Source: Candidatus Bipolaricaulota bacterium
Lineage (GTDB): Bacteria > Bipolaricaulota > Bipolaricaulia > RBG-16-55-9 > DRXL01
Assembly (NCBI GenBank): GCA_026414955.1
Contig: JAOAIA010000009.1
Location: 1-26,994 of the forward strand
Length of the DNA stretch: 26,994 bases
Direction: 5' to 3'
Shown here: positions 8,363-15,299 of the stretch, in pieces
Position numbering within the stretch: position 1 is the first letter of the stretch
Layout of the letters: the number at the start of each line of letters is the position of its first letter
Made by a program: the position numbers and the translations under genes
Notes under the pieces: generated by a model
Databases searched by the model: none
Seen by the model: the letters and a program-made list of their open reading frames with translations, nothing else
Told to the model about the DNA's origin: nothing

Positions 8363-9051
8363 TCCAAGTCTCGGAGCTGCGATTTGTCACGCCCGCAGGG
8401 AAGGCGATCTTGGAAGACGTCACTTTAAAAGTAGATCGCGACGAGTTCGTCTGTCTTGTGGGGCCGCCCTCGTCGGGCAAGACGCTCATCCTGAAGTTGC
8501 TCTACCACGAGGTGCCACCGCAGCGCGGCCAGATTCTCGTAGACGACCGCAATGTAACCCGATTGCACGCAAGCAAGCTCCCCGCCTTCCGACGGCGTTT
8601 AGGAATCGTCCCCCAAGAGCTGACGCTCCCCCAGCGCACCGTGCTCGATGCTCTCTTGTTTAAGCTGCGCAGCCTAGGGCTGGAGAGTGACGAAAGTCAC
8701 AGCCGCGCCGAAGAGATTCTAGATATTATCAGATTGCCCCTAGATATGAGAGTGACCGAGCTGGAGCCGGCGCAGCAGAAGCTCTGTGCGCTCGCGTTGG
8801 CTGCCGTCCATAATCCCGTCTTATTATTGATTGACGAGCCGTTCGACGGCTTGGAGTACCAAGAAGCCGAGCGCGTGCTTGAGGGGATCCGAGCTGTTCA
8901 CGAGCGCAAGCATATAGCGATCTTAGCGACGACGCGGCAGCGCCCGTGGGCGCTGCGCAGCGGTGCGCGCGTTATCTATCTGTGGAAGGGCCGCACCTAC
9001 GCCGAAGCTCCCTCGGAGCTGTACGCCCCCGTCCCGGAGAGGGCACCATGA
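8350..9051 (+). CDS. FtsE-like ABC ATPase with degenerate signature and H-loop
   Basis: The 233-residue protein has the ABC ATPase fold and sits directly before an FtsX-like permease (ATGA overlap), so it is best read as FtsE of the divisome. FtsEX normally couples ATP use to activation of cell-wall hydrolases. Walker A is present (GPPSSGKT, 38-45), as are the Q-loop glutamine (VPQ, Q89) and Walker B with its catalytic glutamate (LLLIDEPFDGL, E163). The signature motif, normally LSGGEQQR, reads ELEPAQQK (137-144), losing the serine and both glycines. The H-loop histidine is threonine (LATTR, T195). Both positions contact the ATP gamma-phosphate in active ABC dimers, so hydrolysis may be weak or absent. 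Confidence 0.8.
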   Translation: MSALVQVSELRFVTPAGKAILEDVTLKVDRDEFVCLVGPPSSGKTLILKLLYHEVPPQRGQILVDDRNVTRLHASKLPAFRRRLGIVPQELTLPQRTVLDALLFKLRSLGLESDESHSRAEEILDIIRLPLDMRVTELEPAQQKLCALALAAVHNPVLLLIDEPFDGLEYQEAERVLEGIRAVHERKHIAILATTRQRPWALRSGARVIYLWKGRTYAEAPSELYAPVPERAP

Positions 9052-9863
9052 ACGCATTTCTCGTGAAAGAGCTGCTGCGCACGCTCGTGACCCGCTGGCG
9101 CGTGCTCGCGTGGGGTGTGGCGATGATCCTGGCGAGTGCTTTTTTGTTCAGTCTCTTTGCGGTCTTGACGATTGCTTCTGGGGAGTGGGGAGAGAACCGA
9201 TTGATCGTGCTCTTTGAGCCGGGGGTGTCCAGCGAGCAGATCCGTCAGATCTACCGTCAGGTGCGGGAGTGGGAAGCAATCTCTGAAGTCTTTTATATCT
9301 CGAAAGACGATCCCCGCTATGGGCAAGACGGGATCGAACCAGAACGTGCTCCCGCGGGGTATCTGCGGGTCACCGTGCGCTCCAGGACGGAGACTGGAGA
9401 AGTTGAGTCGGCCCTGCGCGATCTGCCCGGCGTCGAAGCGGTGCAGAGCTATCAGAAGGGCGCCTTGCGCGCGCGCCTCGTTTCTGATGCCAATGCGAGA
9501 ACCCTCGTCACGGGCTTGCAGCTTGGGAGCGCTCTTATCCCGGCGCTGCTGCTTGTAGGGCTGGTTCGGCTCTTAGGGGCGGCGTGGCGCGCGGAGTTGG
9601 AGATCCTCTATCTTTCGGGGTTGCCCCCGCGCGCGGTTCGCATGGCGTTCGTCGGCGTGACCGCGCTCTGTGCCCTGGTCGCCGGGGGAATCGCGATCCT
9701 TCTGGCTGTTCTCGTGAGCAACACTGAATATATCTCGTATTGGGTGCCGGAGTTGCTCCAGCCTGGGGGAGTCGGGTATGTGAGTGTGTGGGTGATGGGG
9801 GTAGCGCTCTCTGTCGGCGTTGGGGCTGGGCTTGTAGGGGCGTGGGCGGTTCGCATCAAGTAG
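9048..9863 (+). CDS. ftsX: FtsX-like permease
   Basis: The 271-residue membrane protein has the FtsX layout. It has a short cytoplasmic start, a first membrane helix at about 19-42, an extracytoplasmic domain of about 110 residues (around 45-155), and three closely spaced C-terminal helices (about 160-185, 205-230, 245-268). Reading starts at the ATG that overlaps the FtsE stop (ATGA), implying coupled translation. In known systems FtsX transmits FtsE ATPase activity to periplasmic or wall hydrolases. The partner here has degenerate motifs, so the pair may act structurally. The 3' end overlaps the convergent phosphotransferase gene by eight bases. Confidence 0.82.
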   Translation: MNAFLVKELLRTLVTRWRVLAWGVAMILASAFLFSLFAVLTIASGEWGENRLIVLFEPGVSSEQIRQIYRQVREWEAISEVFYISKDDPRYGQDGIEPERAPAGYLRVTVRSRTETGEVESALRDLPGVEAVQSYQKGALRARLVSDANARTLVTGLQLGSALIPALLLVGLVRLLGAAWRAELEILYLSGLPPRAVRMAFVGVTALCALVAGGIAILLAVLVSNTEYISYWVPELLQPGGVGYVSVWVMGVALSVGVGAGLVGAWAVRIK

Positions 9864-10965
9864 TGTCCAAGCGTCTTAAATGCCTGATCGCTTGCACGCT
9901 GTAGACGAGCGCCGTGAGCAGCGCGTGGGCGAGGATGCTCCAGAGCGCCCCCATCGGGACATTCGCCAAAATCCAGCCCAGAATGTGCAGATTATAGAGA
10001 TTTCTTCGTCCGGCGACGCGCCGAAAGAGCTGCTCAAACTTCCCGGCGACGTCTAAGCTCATCCCTGCCGCGTGGCCGTAGCGCTCGTACACACTGCGAT
10101 AGAACGCGACCAGCGTAACAATGAGACCTGACAGAAGCAGCGAGATCGAGCCCTCACGGTGTGAGAGCGCGTATCCCAGCGCGAGAACCCAACTGAACTC
10201 AAAGAGCAGATCGAACGAGTGTTCGAGTGAGCCGAGGCGCGTGACCATCCCCTTCAGCCGCGCGAGTTTCCCATCAAAGCCGTCGAGCAGCCCCACAAGA
10301 AAGCTGAGCAGCGCACCAATCAAAAAATTTTGTGTGATGAAGAGCGCGGTCACCGCCCACGCCAGCAGGTTGACAAGCACCGTGATTTGATTGGGCGTGA
10401 TCGGGGTGCGCGCTAACTTCCGCACAGCCCAATTCTCGATGGGACGATGGAGAATAGCCATGAGATCGGATGGGTCTTTCTCGCTGCTCTCTAATAGAAT
10501 TTTTTCGGCGCGGGCGACGTGGGCGCGGCTCTTGATCTCCACCCAATAGATGGGCACGCGGCGGCGCAATTTAGGGACATAGTCGTCGAGCGTTGCTATG
10601 TCGAAGACCGTGCACTCGTCGCATAAGATTTGGAGCGCGCGCATGGGATCTGCAGCGAGTCTATACTGAAACCGTTCGAGCACGGAGGGTTCGAGCCGGG
10701 CAATCCCGATGCACGAAGAGCCAGCGCGTCGGTCAATCGCCACGACGCTTCCAGACAGAGAGAGCAGCGCATGGACGATCCGTGGGTCAAGGAGCACCCT
10801 TCCCCACATGACGAGCGCGTCGTCGTCCACGGGCAACTCCGCGACGCCCTCACGAAGAATAGTTATAGTCGAGATCTTTTCGTGTTGGAGCATCCGCAGG
10901 GAACGCTCCAGCAGTGAGACCCCGCCGATCTCTGTCTCTATCGGGTTAAGAATGATCGCTCTCAT
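9856..10965 (-). CDS. CDP-alcohol phosphotransferase, likely DIPPS/PI-synthase-like
   Basis: The 369-residue protein has two parts. The N-terminal region (about 1-145) looks like a worn nucleotidyltransferase domain (start MRAIILNPIE, then GGVSLLERSLRML) without the LAAG loop. The C-terminal part is a CDP-alcohol phosphotransferase with several membrane helices. It starts near RTPITPNQIT (about 187-195) and contains DGFDGKLAR (228-236), the first half of the family motif. The second half reads GSLEHSFD where the usual pattern is GxxxDxxxD. Next to a CDP-inositol-forming enzyme and inositol-phosphate synthase, the likely reaction is CDP-inositol plus inositol phosphate giving di-myo-inositol phosphate phosphate, or an inositol phospholipid. 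The ATG overlaps the upstream stop (ATGA). Confidence 0.75.
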   Translation of the reverse strand: MRAIILNPIETEIGGVSLLERSLRMLQHEKISTITILREGVAELPVDDDALVMWGRVLLDPRIVHALLSLSGSVVAIDRRAGSSCIGIARLEPSVLERFQYRLAADPMRALQILCDECTVFDIATLDDYVPKLRRRVPIYWVEIKSRAHVARAEKILLESSEKDPSDLMAILHRPIENWAVRKLARTPITPNQITVLVNLLAWAVTALFITQNFLIGALLSFLVGLLDGFDGKLARLKGMVTRLGSLEHSFDLLFEFSWVLALGYALSHREGSISLLLSGLIVTLVAFYRSVYERYGHAAGMSLDVAGKFEQLFRRVAGRRNLYNLHILGWILANVPMGALWSILAHALLTALVYSVQAIRHLRRLDTT

Positions 10966-11633
10966 AGCAGGCTCTCGATCTCGCGAAGGTCTTCTGGGGT
11001 ATCTATATCTGCCCAAAATTTTCCTGAGAGATCGAGGGCGTGAACGACGTGCCCCTGTGCAATCAATCTTTGGATCGCTTGAGTGATCGTGAAGCTTCTT
11101 TCAGTACTCAGCTCGTGCAGCACGTCGAAGATCTTCGGGGTGAGCGCGAAGACCCCCGTGTCCAGCGCGTTCCATTCTGAAAGATCTTTCCCGATCTTTG
11201 TAACGAAGTCTTTCTCGACCCAGACGCGCGTGGCGTCGTTCTGCTGGCACCGGAGCGCCGGCGTCCGGTCTACACAAAGCCCAAAGCCCTTGCACTGTGA
11301 AGCTTTGCGATAGAATATGGGATCAACGATGTGATCGCTCATTGCTAGAATAAATCGCTCGCGCACCAGAGATTGGGCGCACAGCAGACTTGCGCCGTTC
11401 TCGCGCCACGGTGTGGGGTTGCGCACGATCTCCACCGAACATTTTCGCAGAAACTTTTCGAGCTTTTCGTGCCCGTGTCCGGTGACGACGAGCACCCGAT
11501 TGGGATTGACTGAAAAGACGCGCTCCAACACGTGCGCGAGCAGCGGCTTGCCCTCCAGTGGAATGAGGGGCTTGGGGAGATCTAAGCACCCCAAGCGTTT
11601 TCCGTAGCCTGCGGCCAGCAGAACGACGATCAT
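10962..11633 (-). CDS. Inositol-1-phosphate cytidylyltransferase-like protein
   Basis: The 223-residue protein is a stand-alone nucleotidyltransferase. It has LAAGYGKRLG near residues 6-15, PKPLIPLEGKPL (20-31), a metal-binding aspartate in MSDHIVDP, DTGVFAL, and a C-terminal FWADIDTPEDL that strongly recalls the IPCT half of archaeal and Thermotoga IPCT/DIPPS enzymes. It would convert CTP and inositol-1-phosphate to CDP-inositol. Position between inositol-phosphate synthase and a CDP-alcohol phosphotransferase supports this. In many hyperthermophiles the two activities are fused; here they are separate but coupled by an ATGA overlap. A sugar-phosphate nucleotidyltransferase of other specificity cannot be excluded. 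Confidence 0.75.
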   Translation of the reverse strand: MIVVLLAAGYGKRLGCLDLPKPLIPLEGKPLLAHVLERVFSVNPNRVLVVTGHGHEKLEKFLRKCSVEIVRNPTPWRENGASLLCAQSLVRERFILAMSDHIVDPIFYRKASQCKGFGLCVDRTPALRCQQNDATRVWVEKDFVTKIGKDLSEWNALDTGVFALTPKIFDVLHELSTERSFTITQAIQRLIAQGHVVHALDLSGKFWADIDTPEDLREIESLL

Positions 11634-11650
11634 CGTATTGTACTGATCCC

Positions 11651-11721
11651 TCCCTTCCCCTCACCCCTGCTCCCCTCTCCCTCCCAGGGGAGAAGGGCTG
11701 GGGGTGAAGGTGAGGAAGGGG
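11651..11721. repeat. GC-rich palindromic repeat (copy B), intergenic
   Basis: This roughly 70-base imperfect palindrome fills most of the gap between inositol-phosphate synthase and the cytidylyltransferase. The core is CCCCTCTCC paired with GGGGAGAAGGG. The outer arms CCTTCCCCTCACCCC and GGGGTGAAGGTGAGGAAGG also pair. It is the most complete copy of the family seen inside mutS, the ABC-F gene and aroKB. Confidence 0.75.
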
Positions 11722-11728
11722 CTGGGGG

Positions 11729-12823
11729 TTAGGTCAGGCGACGCCCAGCGATGAATTCCTCAAAGAGCGCTAGAGCCGTCGCATCGGGAAACTGCTCCGG
11801 AGGATGCTTCATCGTCATGGCAGAGACAGAGATCAACGGCCCCGCGATCTTTCTGTCTAAGGCGATCTTACACGCGCGGATCGCGTCCATCACTATAGCG
11901 GCGCTGTTGGGCGAATCTTCTACGGAGAGTTTGAGTTCCAGAGTCACTGGGACGCCGCCGAAGCCCCGTGCCTCGATGCGTAAAAAGCAGATTTTATTAT
12001 CTTTGAGCCAAGGGACGTAGTCGCTCGGCCCGATGTGAATGTGGTTTTCCGGCAATGGGTGCTGCAACTGCGACTGCACCGATTCAGTCTTGGAGATCTT
12101 CTTTGTCGCGCGGCGGGTGCGCTCTAAGAGATTCAAAAAGTCCGTGTTCCCACCAACGTTGAGCTGATAGGTGCGCTCGATCTGCACCCCACGGTCTTCG
12201 CAGAGTTTGGCGAGCGTTCGATGAAGGATCGTCGCGCCGAGCTGGGATTTGATGTCGTCGCCTACGACGGGCAAGCCGCGGCGCTCGAATTTGTGCGCCC
12301 ACGTGGGATCAGAAGCGATGAACACGGGGATGCAGTTCACCAGGGCGACTTTCGCCTCCAAGCAGCACTGGGCGTAAAATTCTGTGGCGCGTTGGGAGCC
12401 GACGGGGAGGTAGTTGACTAAAATCTCTGCGCGCGAGCGCTTCAGCTCAGTGACGACATCCACGGGGCGCGCGTCGGCAACGCGAAACGCTTCGGAGTCG
12501 GGATACTCGTCCATGTGCGCGGGGTAGCCGTCGAAGATCTCGCCCATCTGCACGGTGACGCCCAAGCGGGGCACGGGGGGATAGAAGATCTTCGTGCAGT
12601 TGGGCGGCGCGAAGATCGCTTCGCTCAGGTCTTTGCCGACTTTTCGGGCGTCAATGTCGAACGCCGCGACGATCTGGATATCGTTGGGCTGATAATCCCC
12701 TAAGACGGGATGGAGCAGTCCGGGGAGTTGTTCGGGCGTGCTCTGGGAATAGTGAAAGATCCCTTGGACGAGGGCGCTGGCGCAGTTGCCCACACCGACG
12801 ATGGCGACGCGGATCTCGCTCAC
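11729..12823 (-). CDS. myo-inositol-1-phosphate (inositol-3-phosphate) synthase
   Basis: The enzyme converts glucose-6-phosphate to inositol-phosphate with bound NAD. The 364-residue protein matches the short actinobacterial/archaeal class. It has the N-terminal dinucleotide-binding VGVGNCASALVQG (about 10-22), the active-site region PVVGDDIKSQLGATILHR, and the following QLNVGGNTDFLNL. The GTG start is preceded by AAGGGGGG. A good promoter (TTGACT-17-TACAAT) lies just upstream, and the cytidylyltransferase and phosphotransferase genes follow on the same strand. The set looks like one pathway. The phosphatase needed to finish di-myo-inositol phosphate is not in the window. Confidence 0.92.
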   Translation of the reverse strand: MSEIRVAIVGVGNCASALVQGIFHYSQSTPEQLPGLLHPVLGDYQPNDIQIVAAFDIDARKVGKDLSEAIFAPPNCTKIFYPPVPRLGVTVQMGEIFDGYPAHMDEYPDSEAFRVADARPVDVVTELKRSRAEILVNYLPVGSQRATEFYAQCCLEAKVALVNCIPVFIASDPTWAHKFERRGLPVVGDDIKSQLGATILHRTLAKLCEDRGVQIERTYQLNVGGNTDFLNLLERTRRATKKISKTESVQSQLQHPLPENHIHIGPSDYVPWLKDNKICFLRIEARGFGGVPVTLELKLSVEDSPNSAAIVMDAIRACKIALDRKIAGPLISVSAMTMKHPPEQFPDATALALFEEFIAGRRLT

Positions 12824-12843
12824 AAATCCCCCCTTGTGTGGGG

Positions 12844-12872
12844 ATTGTAACTGGATCGGGAAGAAGAGTCAA
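12844..12872 (-). promoter_or_regulatory. Promoter of the inositol-phosphate operon
   Basis: On the minus strand TTGACT (12867-12872) and TACAAT (12844-12849) are separated by 17 bases, both 5 of 6 to consensus. The predicted start point is about 14 bases before the GTG at 12823, with the AAGGGGGG Shine-Dalgarno in the leader. Confidence 0.65.
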
Positions 12873-12874
12873 GT

Positions 12875-13663
12875 TTAGAAGACCCCGATCAGAACGCCTA
12901 GCAGGGTCAGGCTTGCTAATGCCATCCCATCGCGCCACGAGAACTGTGGCTGGTAGAGCCGGGTGCGAGGTTGGTCGGGATCGTAGCCGCGCGCGGCCAT
13001 CGCTTCGGCGAGGGCTTCGGCCCGCAAGAGCGTGTTTCTCAGCAAGGGCACCAGCACCCCCACGATCTTGCGTGCCCGCTCGGCGATGCTCCCCTCGAAG
13101 GGGTCAATGCCGCGGGCGCGCATCGCTTTGGTGATCATATCGGCTTCGTCAAGGATCAACGGGACAAAGCGCAATGAGACGCTGAACATCAGAGCCAACC
13201 CACGCACGGGCACTCGAAGTCTTGCCAAGGGCAACAAGACGCCCTCTAAGCCGTCGGCAAGCTGAAGAGCCGACGTGGTCACGCCCAAGATCGCGCTGAT
13301 CAGCCCAAAGAAGATCAGCCGAGCCGAGAGCATCGCGCCGACTCGCAGGCCCTCATCAGATATTTTCAATGGCCCCCACTGCCAGATGGGGTTCCCCGGG
13401 GCGCCGAAGAGCTGCAAGAGCGCGCTGAGCCCAATTAACACAGTCAGGGCTTGCACCGCGCGCACCAGCGGCCAGAAGCCGATCTGCCCCGCTATGACTG
13501 CGAGCAAGATGAATCCAGCAAAGATGAGATAGTCCCAGGGAGAGTGCAGAAAGAAGACCGCGATGGCGAGCACAAGCGCGGCGCAGATCTTGGTGCGCGG
13601 GTCGAGCTTGTGCAAGAAAGAATCTTTGGGCTGGTAGCGGCCGACGAGCTTGCGCAGGGTCAT
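12875..13663 (-). CDS. ECF transporter transmembrane subunit EcfT (CbiQ-like)
   Basis: EcfT is the membrane coupling subunit of energy-coupling-factor importers for vitamins and metal ions. The 262-residue protein has several hydrophobic helices. It also has the two Ala-Arg-Gly coupling-helix motifs that contact the ATPases: MRARGIDPF (about 184-192) and MAARGYDPD (about 227-235). No EcfA ATPase or substrate-binding S subunit is nearby, so its partners are encoded elsewhere and the substrate cannot be named. The ATG lies only 11 bases after a possible -10 box, which suggests an almost leaderless transcript. Confidence 0.85.
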   Translation of the reverse strand: MTLRKLVGRYQPKDSFLHKLDPRTKICAALVLAIAVFFLHSPWDYLIFAGFILLAVIAGQIGFWPLVRAVQALTVLIGLSALLQLFGAPGNPIWQWGPLKISDEGLRVGAMLSARLIFFGLISAILGVTTSALQLADGLEGVLLPLARLRVPVRGLALMFSVSLRFVPLILDEADMITKAMRARGIDPFEGSIAERARKIVGVLVPLLRNTLLRAEALAEAMAARGYDPDQPRTRLYQPQFSWRDGMALASLTLLGVLIGVF

Positions 13664-13674
13664 AGGGTCACTCT

Positions 13675-13703
13675 ATCTTAAGGAGTTTGTCTGAAGAGTG
13701 CAA
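13675..13703 (-). promoter_or_regulatory. Possible promoter of the EcfT gene
   Basis: On the minus strand TTGCAC (13698-13703) and TAAGAT (13675-13680) are 17 bases apart. The -35 match is weak (3 of 6). The -10 hexamer is the same as that of the PIN/TRAM promoter. An inverted repeat at 13691-13721 overlaps the -35 box. Confidence 0.35.
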
Positions 13704-13721
13704 TACCCTTGCGCTCTTCAG
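13691..13721. repeat. Inverted repeat between EcfT and the broken toxin gene
   Basis: CTGAAGAGTGC and GCGCTCTTCAG are near-perfect 11-base arms (one mismatch) around a 9-base loop. No T-run follows on either strand, so a terminator is not clear. It overlaps the possible EcfT -35 box and could be an operator or the end signal of the toxin transcript. Confidence 0.5.
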
Positions 13722-13749
13722 TGCGTTCCGCGATTCTAAAAAGCCCCCT

Positions 13750-14097
13750 CTAGAGAAGCCCAGCTTGCTCTAGCCGATGGCGAATCTCTGCGGGCGTGGC
13801 CGTCTTGCGTTCAGGCTTAGCATAGACCCACACAACCTAGAGCCTATCGTGCCGCCAGCACGTGACTAAGCGAAAGCCTCGTTCCTTGCCACCCCGAATA
13901 TCGCGGCTCGCGATTTTGAGCTTACGGACAGAAGAAAGGCTGGGGATTACCGCTCCGTGATGGGGATCGGACTCTAGGCTCTCCAGAGCAGCCTGCAGCT
14001 CCGTATCGGCTCTTCGATACTGGCGTTTCAGATGCTTGACGTCTTGCTGGGCGGCTTTCGTGAGGATGACTAAAGCTCGGCCCACACTGCCCTCCAC
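13750..14097 (-). pseudogene. RelE/ParE-family toxin interrupted by an in-frame TAG
   Basis: The frame opens at a GTG and encodes 86 residues typical of RelE-like toxins (VILTKAAQQDVKHLKRQY, then VRKLKIASRDIRGGKERGFR). It stops at TAG (13837-13839). Directly after that stop the same frame continues for 28 codons to a second TAG (13750-13752). These codons encode the missing end of the family: VVWVYAKPERKT, then PAEIRHRLEQAGLL. One nonsense change therefore separates this from a full toxin of about 115 residues. The lost part includes the strand and helix usually needed for activity. It overlaps the upstream unknown gene by 28 bases. Sequencing error or stop suppression are alternatives. Confidence 0.75.
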
Positions 14098-14453
14098 GAG
14101 CGCGTCTCCTCGGCGTGGGAGATGGCTTCGAGGCGCTGTTGTAACTCCGGCCAGAGAGCGAAATCCTCCAAAAGCTCTTCGACCTCTCCAGCGAACTGGT
14201 TCAGCACCCTATACACGTGAGCTGCCCCCTTGCTGCGCTCGCGGAGTGGCTCTAGCCACCTGAGCCAAGCGCACACGGTCTGATGAATGGGGTAGAATTG
14301 CTCGTAAAGCTGAAAGATTTGGGAAGCCTCGAGGCGTCTGCTTTGTAACTCCTTCACGAGGCGACGGAGCTGGCTGCGCAGTTTCTTCAGGGCAGCGATG
14401 AGGGGTTTGTCCAGAAGAGCCAGAACTTGTTGACGTGCCTGGGGATTCTTCAC
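14070..14453 (-). CDS. Unknown helical protein next to the broken toxin
   Basis: I do not recognise this 127-residue protein. It is rich in Leu, Glu, Gln and Arg and looks all-helical, with coiled-coil-like stretches such as LKKLRSQLRRLVKELQSRRLE (about 22-42). There are no Cys motifs or membrane segments. It starts at a GTG, and its end overlaps the RelE-like pseudogene by 28 bases, so it sits where an antitoxin would. It has no visible DNA-binding ribbon-helix-helix or HTH motif. The frame stays open about 21 codons upstream (including LLRWKIEGIFVVTQ) without an ATG or GTG, so the annotated N-terminus may be wrong or the gene may be a remnant of something longer. Confidence 0.5.
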   Translation of the reverse strand: MKNPQARQQVLALLDKPLIAALKKLRSQLRRLVKELQSRRLEASQIFQLYEQFYPIHQTVCAWLRWLEPLRERSKGAAHVYRVLNQFAGEVEELLEDFALWPELQQRLEAISHAEETRSWRAVWAEL

Positions 14454-14506
14454 TTGGGTTACGACAAAGATGCCTTCGATCTTCCAGCGCAGTAACGCTT
14501 GGCCCC

Positions 14507-14536
14507 TTGTTGCGCCTTATATTGAGTGGTTAGAAT
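14507..14536 (+). promoter_or_regulatory. Possible yidD promoter
   Basis: TTGTTG (14507-14512) and TAGAAT (14531-14536) are 18 bases apart. The -10 box ends nine bases before the yidD ATG, so the transcript would begin almost at the start codon. Confidence 0.4.
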
Positions 14537-14545
14537 AAAAAAGCT

Positions 14546-14755
14546 ATGCGCGCTCTGGCTCTCTTGCTGATCACGCTCTATCAAAAATTGCTCTCGCCCA
14601 TATTACCCAGCTCGTGCCGGTTCTATCCGTCGTGCTCAGAGTACGCCAAGCAAGCGATTCAAAAGTATGGGCTCCTGCGTGGGGGTTGGCTCGCTCTGAA
14701 GCGTATCAGTCGCTGTCATCCCGGAAATCCCGGTGGGCTTGATCCCGTGCCGTAA
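14546..14755 (+). CDS. yidD: Membrane protein insertion efficiency factor YidD
   Basis: YidD is a small membrane-associated protein that assists YidC-dependent insertion of inner-membrane proteins. The 69-residue product is of normal length. It has the N-terminal amphipathic helix, the conserved SSCRFYPSCSEYAKQAI (about 22-38) and RCHPGNPGGLDPVP at the C-terminus. Its usual neighbours rpmH, rnpA and yidC are absent. The last 50 bases overlap the 3' end of the convergent prephenate dehydratase gene. No Shine-Dalgarno is visible; a -10-like TAGAAT sits nine bases before the ATG. Confidence 0.93.
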   Translation: MRALALLLITLYQKLLSPILPSSCRFYPSCSEYAKQAIQKYGLLRGGWLALKRISRCHPGNPGGLDPVP

Positions 14756-15299
14756 ATCTTTGCACCAACACAAACCGCGTCGTGTTGGTGGGATCGGACT
14801 CGATTCCCTCACGCAAGATTACAAGATTATAGCATCGCGCGGCTTCGCGGCTCGCAATGGCCGCACACGTGGGATCGCCTCGCTCCGCGACAAACCAAGC
14901 TGCCCCGGCGGTGTCGTAGAAATGCTCACCAGTGACGCCTAAACTCTCCAAAAATCTCCGACACTGCGCCAGCGCTTGCGGGTGCGAGTAGACCGTGCGA
15001 ATTTTCTCTATAGAACTCCCCGGCACACCCAACAGACAGTGCCGGACTCGAAGCGGCACTTCCCCGCAGATAGAGATCCCGTGCGCGAACTCGCGCAGCA
15101 GCGCGTGCGCTTCGCTGATAATTCCCGTCGTCGAGTTTTCTACAGGCAGACACCCGTAGTCGGCTGCACCTGTGAGCACTGTCTCTAGCACTTCACGGAA
15201 GGTGCGACATGGGATCGGCTCATACTCTGTAAAATACCGGGCAATCGCGGCTTCACTGTATGCGCCCAGCTCGCCTTGGAACGCCACGCGCACGGTCAT
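14706..15299 (-). CDS. pheA: Prephenate dehydratase lacking the ACT domain
   Basis: The enzyme converts prephenate to phenylpyruvate in phenylalanine synthesis. The 197-residue protein covers the catalytic domain: VAFQGELGAYSEAA at the start, LPVENSTTG, SHPQALAQC, and the TRF motif in NTTRFVLV near the end. The family is usually 270-290 residues because a C-terminal ACT domain binds phenylalanine for feedback inhibition. Here the protein stops about 20 residues after TRF, so allosteric control through ACT is absent. Its ATG overlaps the chorismate mutase stop (ATGA), giving a split version of the enteric P-protein. The 3' end overlaps yidD. Confidence 0.92.
   Translation of the reverse strand: MTVRVAFQGELGAYSEAAIARYFTEYEPIPCRTFREVLETVLTGAADYGCLPVENSTTGIISEAHALLREFAHGISICGEVPLRVRHCLLGVPGSSIEKIRTVYSHPQALAQCRRFLESLGVTGEHFYDTAGAAWFVAERGDPTCAAIASREAARCYNLVILREGIESDPTNTTRFVLVQRFTARDQAHRDFRDDSD

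Noticed and set aside
12825..12846. AATCCCC/GGGGATT hairpin that could hide the Shine-Dalgarno of inositol-phosphate synthase
   Set aside because: The left arm lies in and just after the -10 box, so it would not be in the transcript. The pairing is probably coincidental.
13691..13721. Inverted repeat read as an intrinsic terminator
   Set aside because: No T-run follows on either strand and it overlaps a possible promoter, so I list it only as an inverted repeat.
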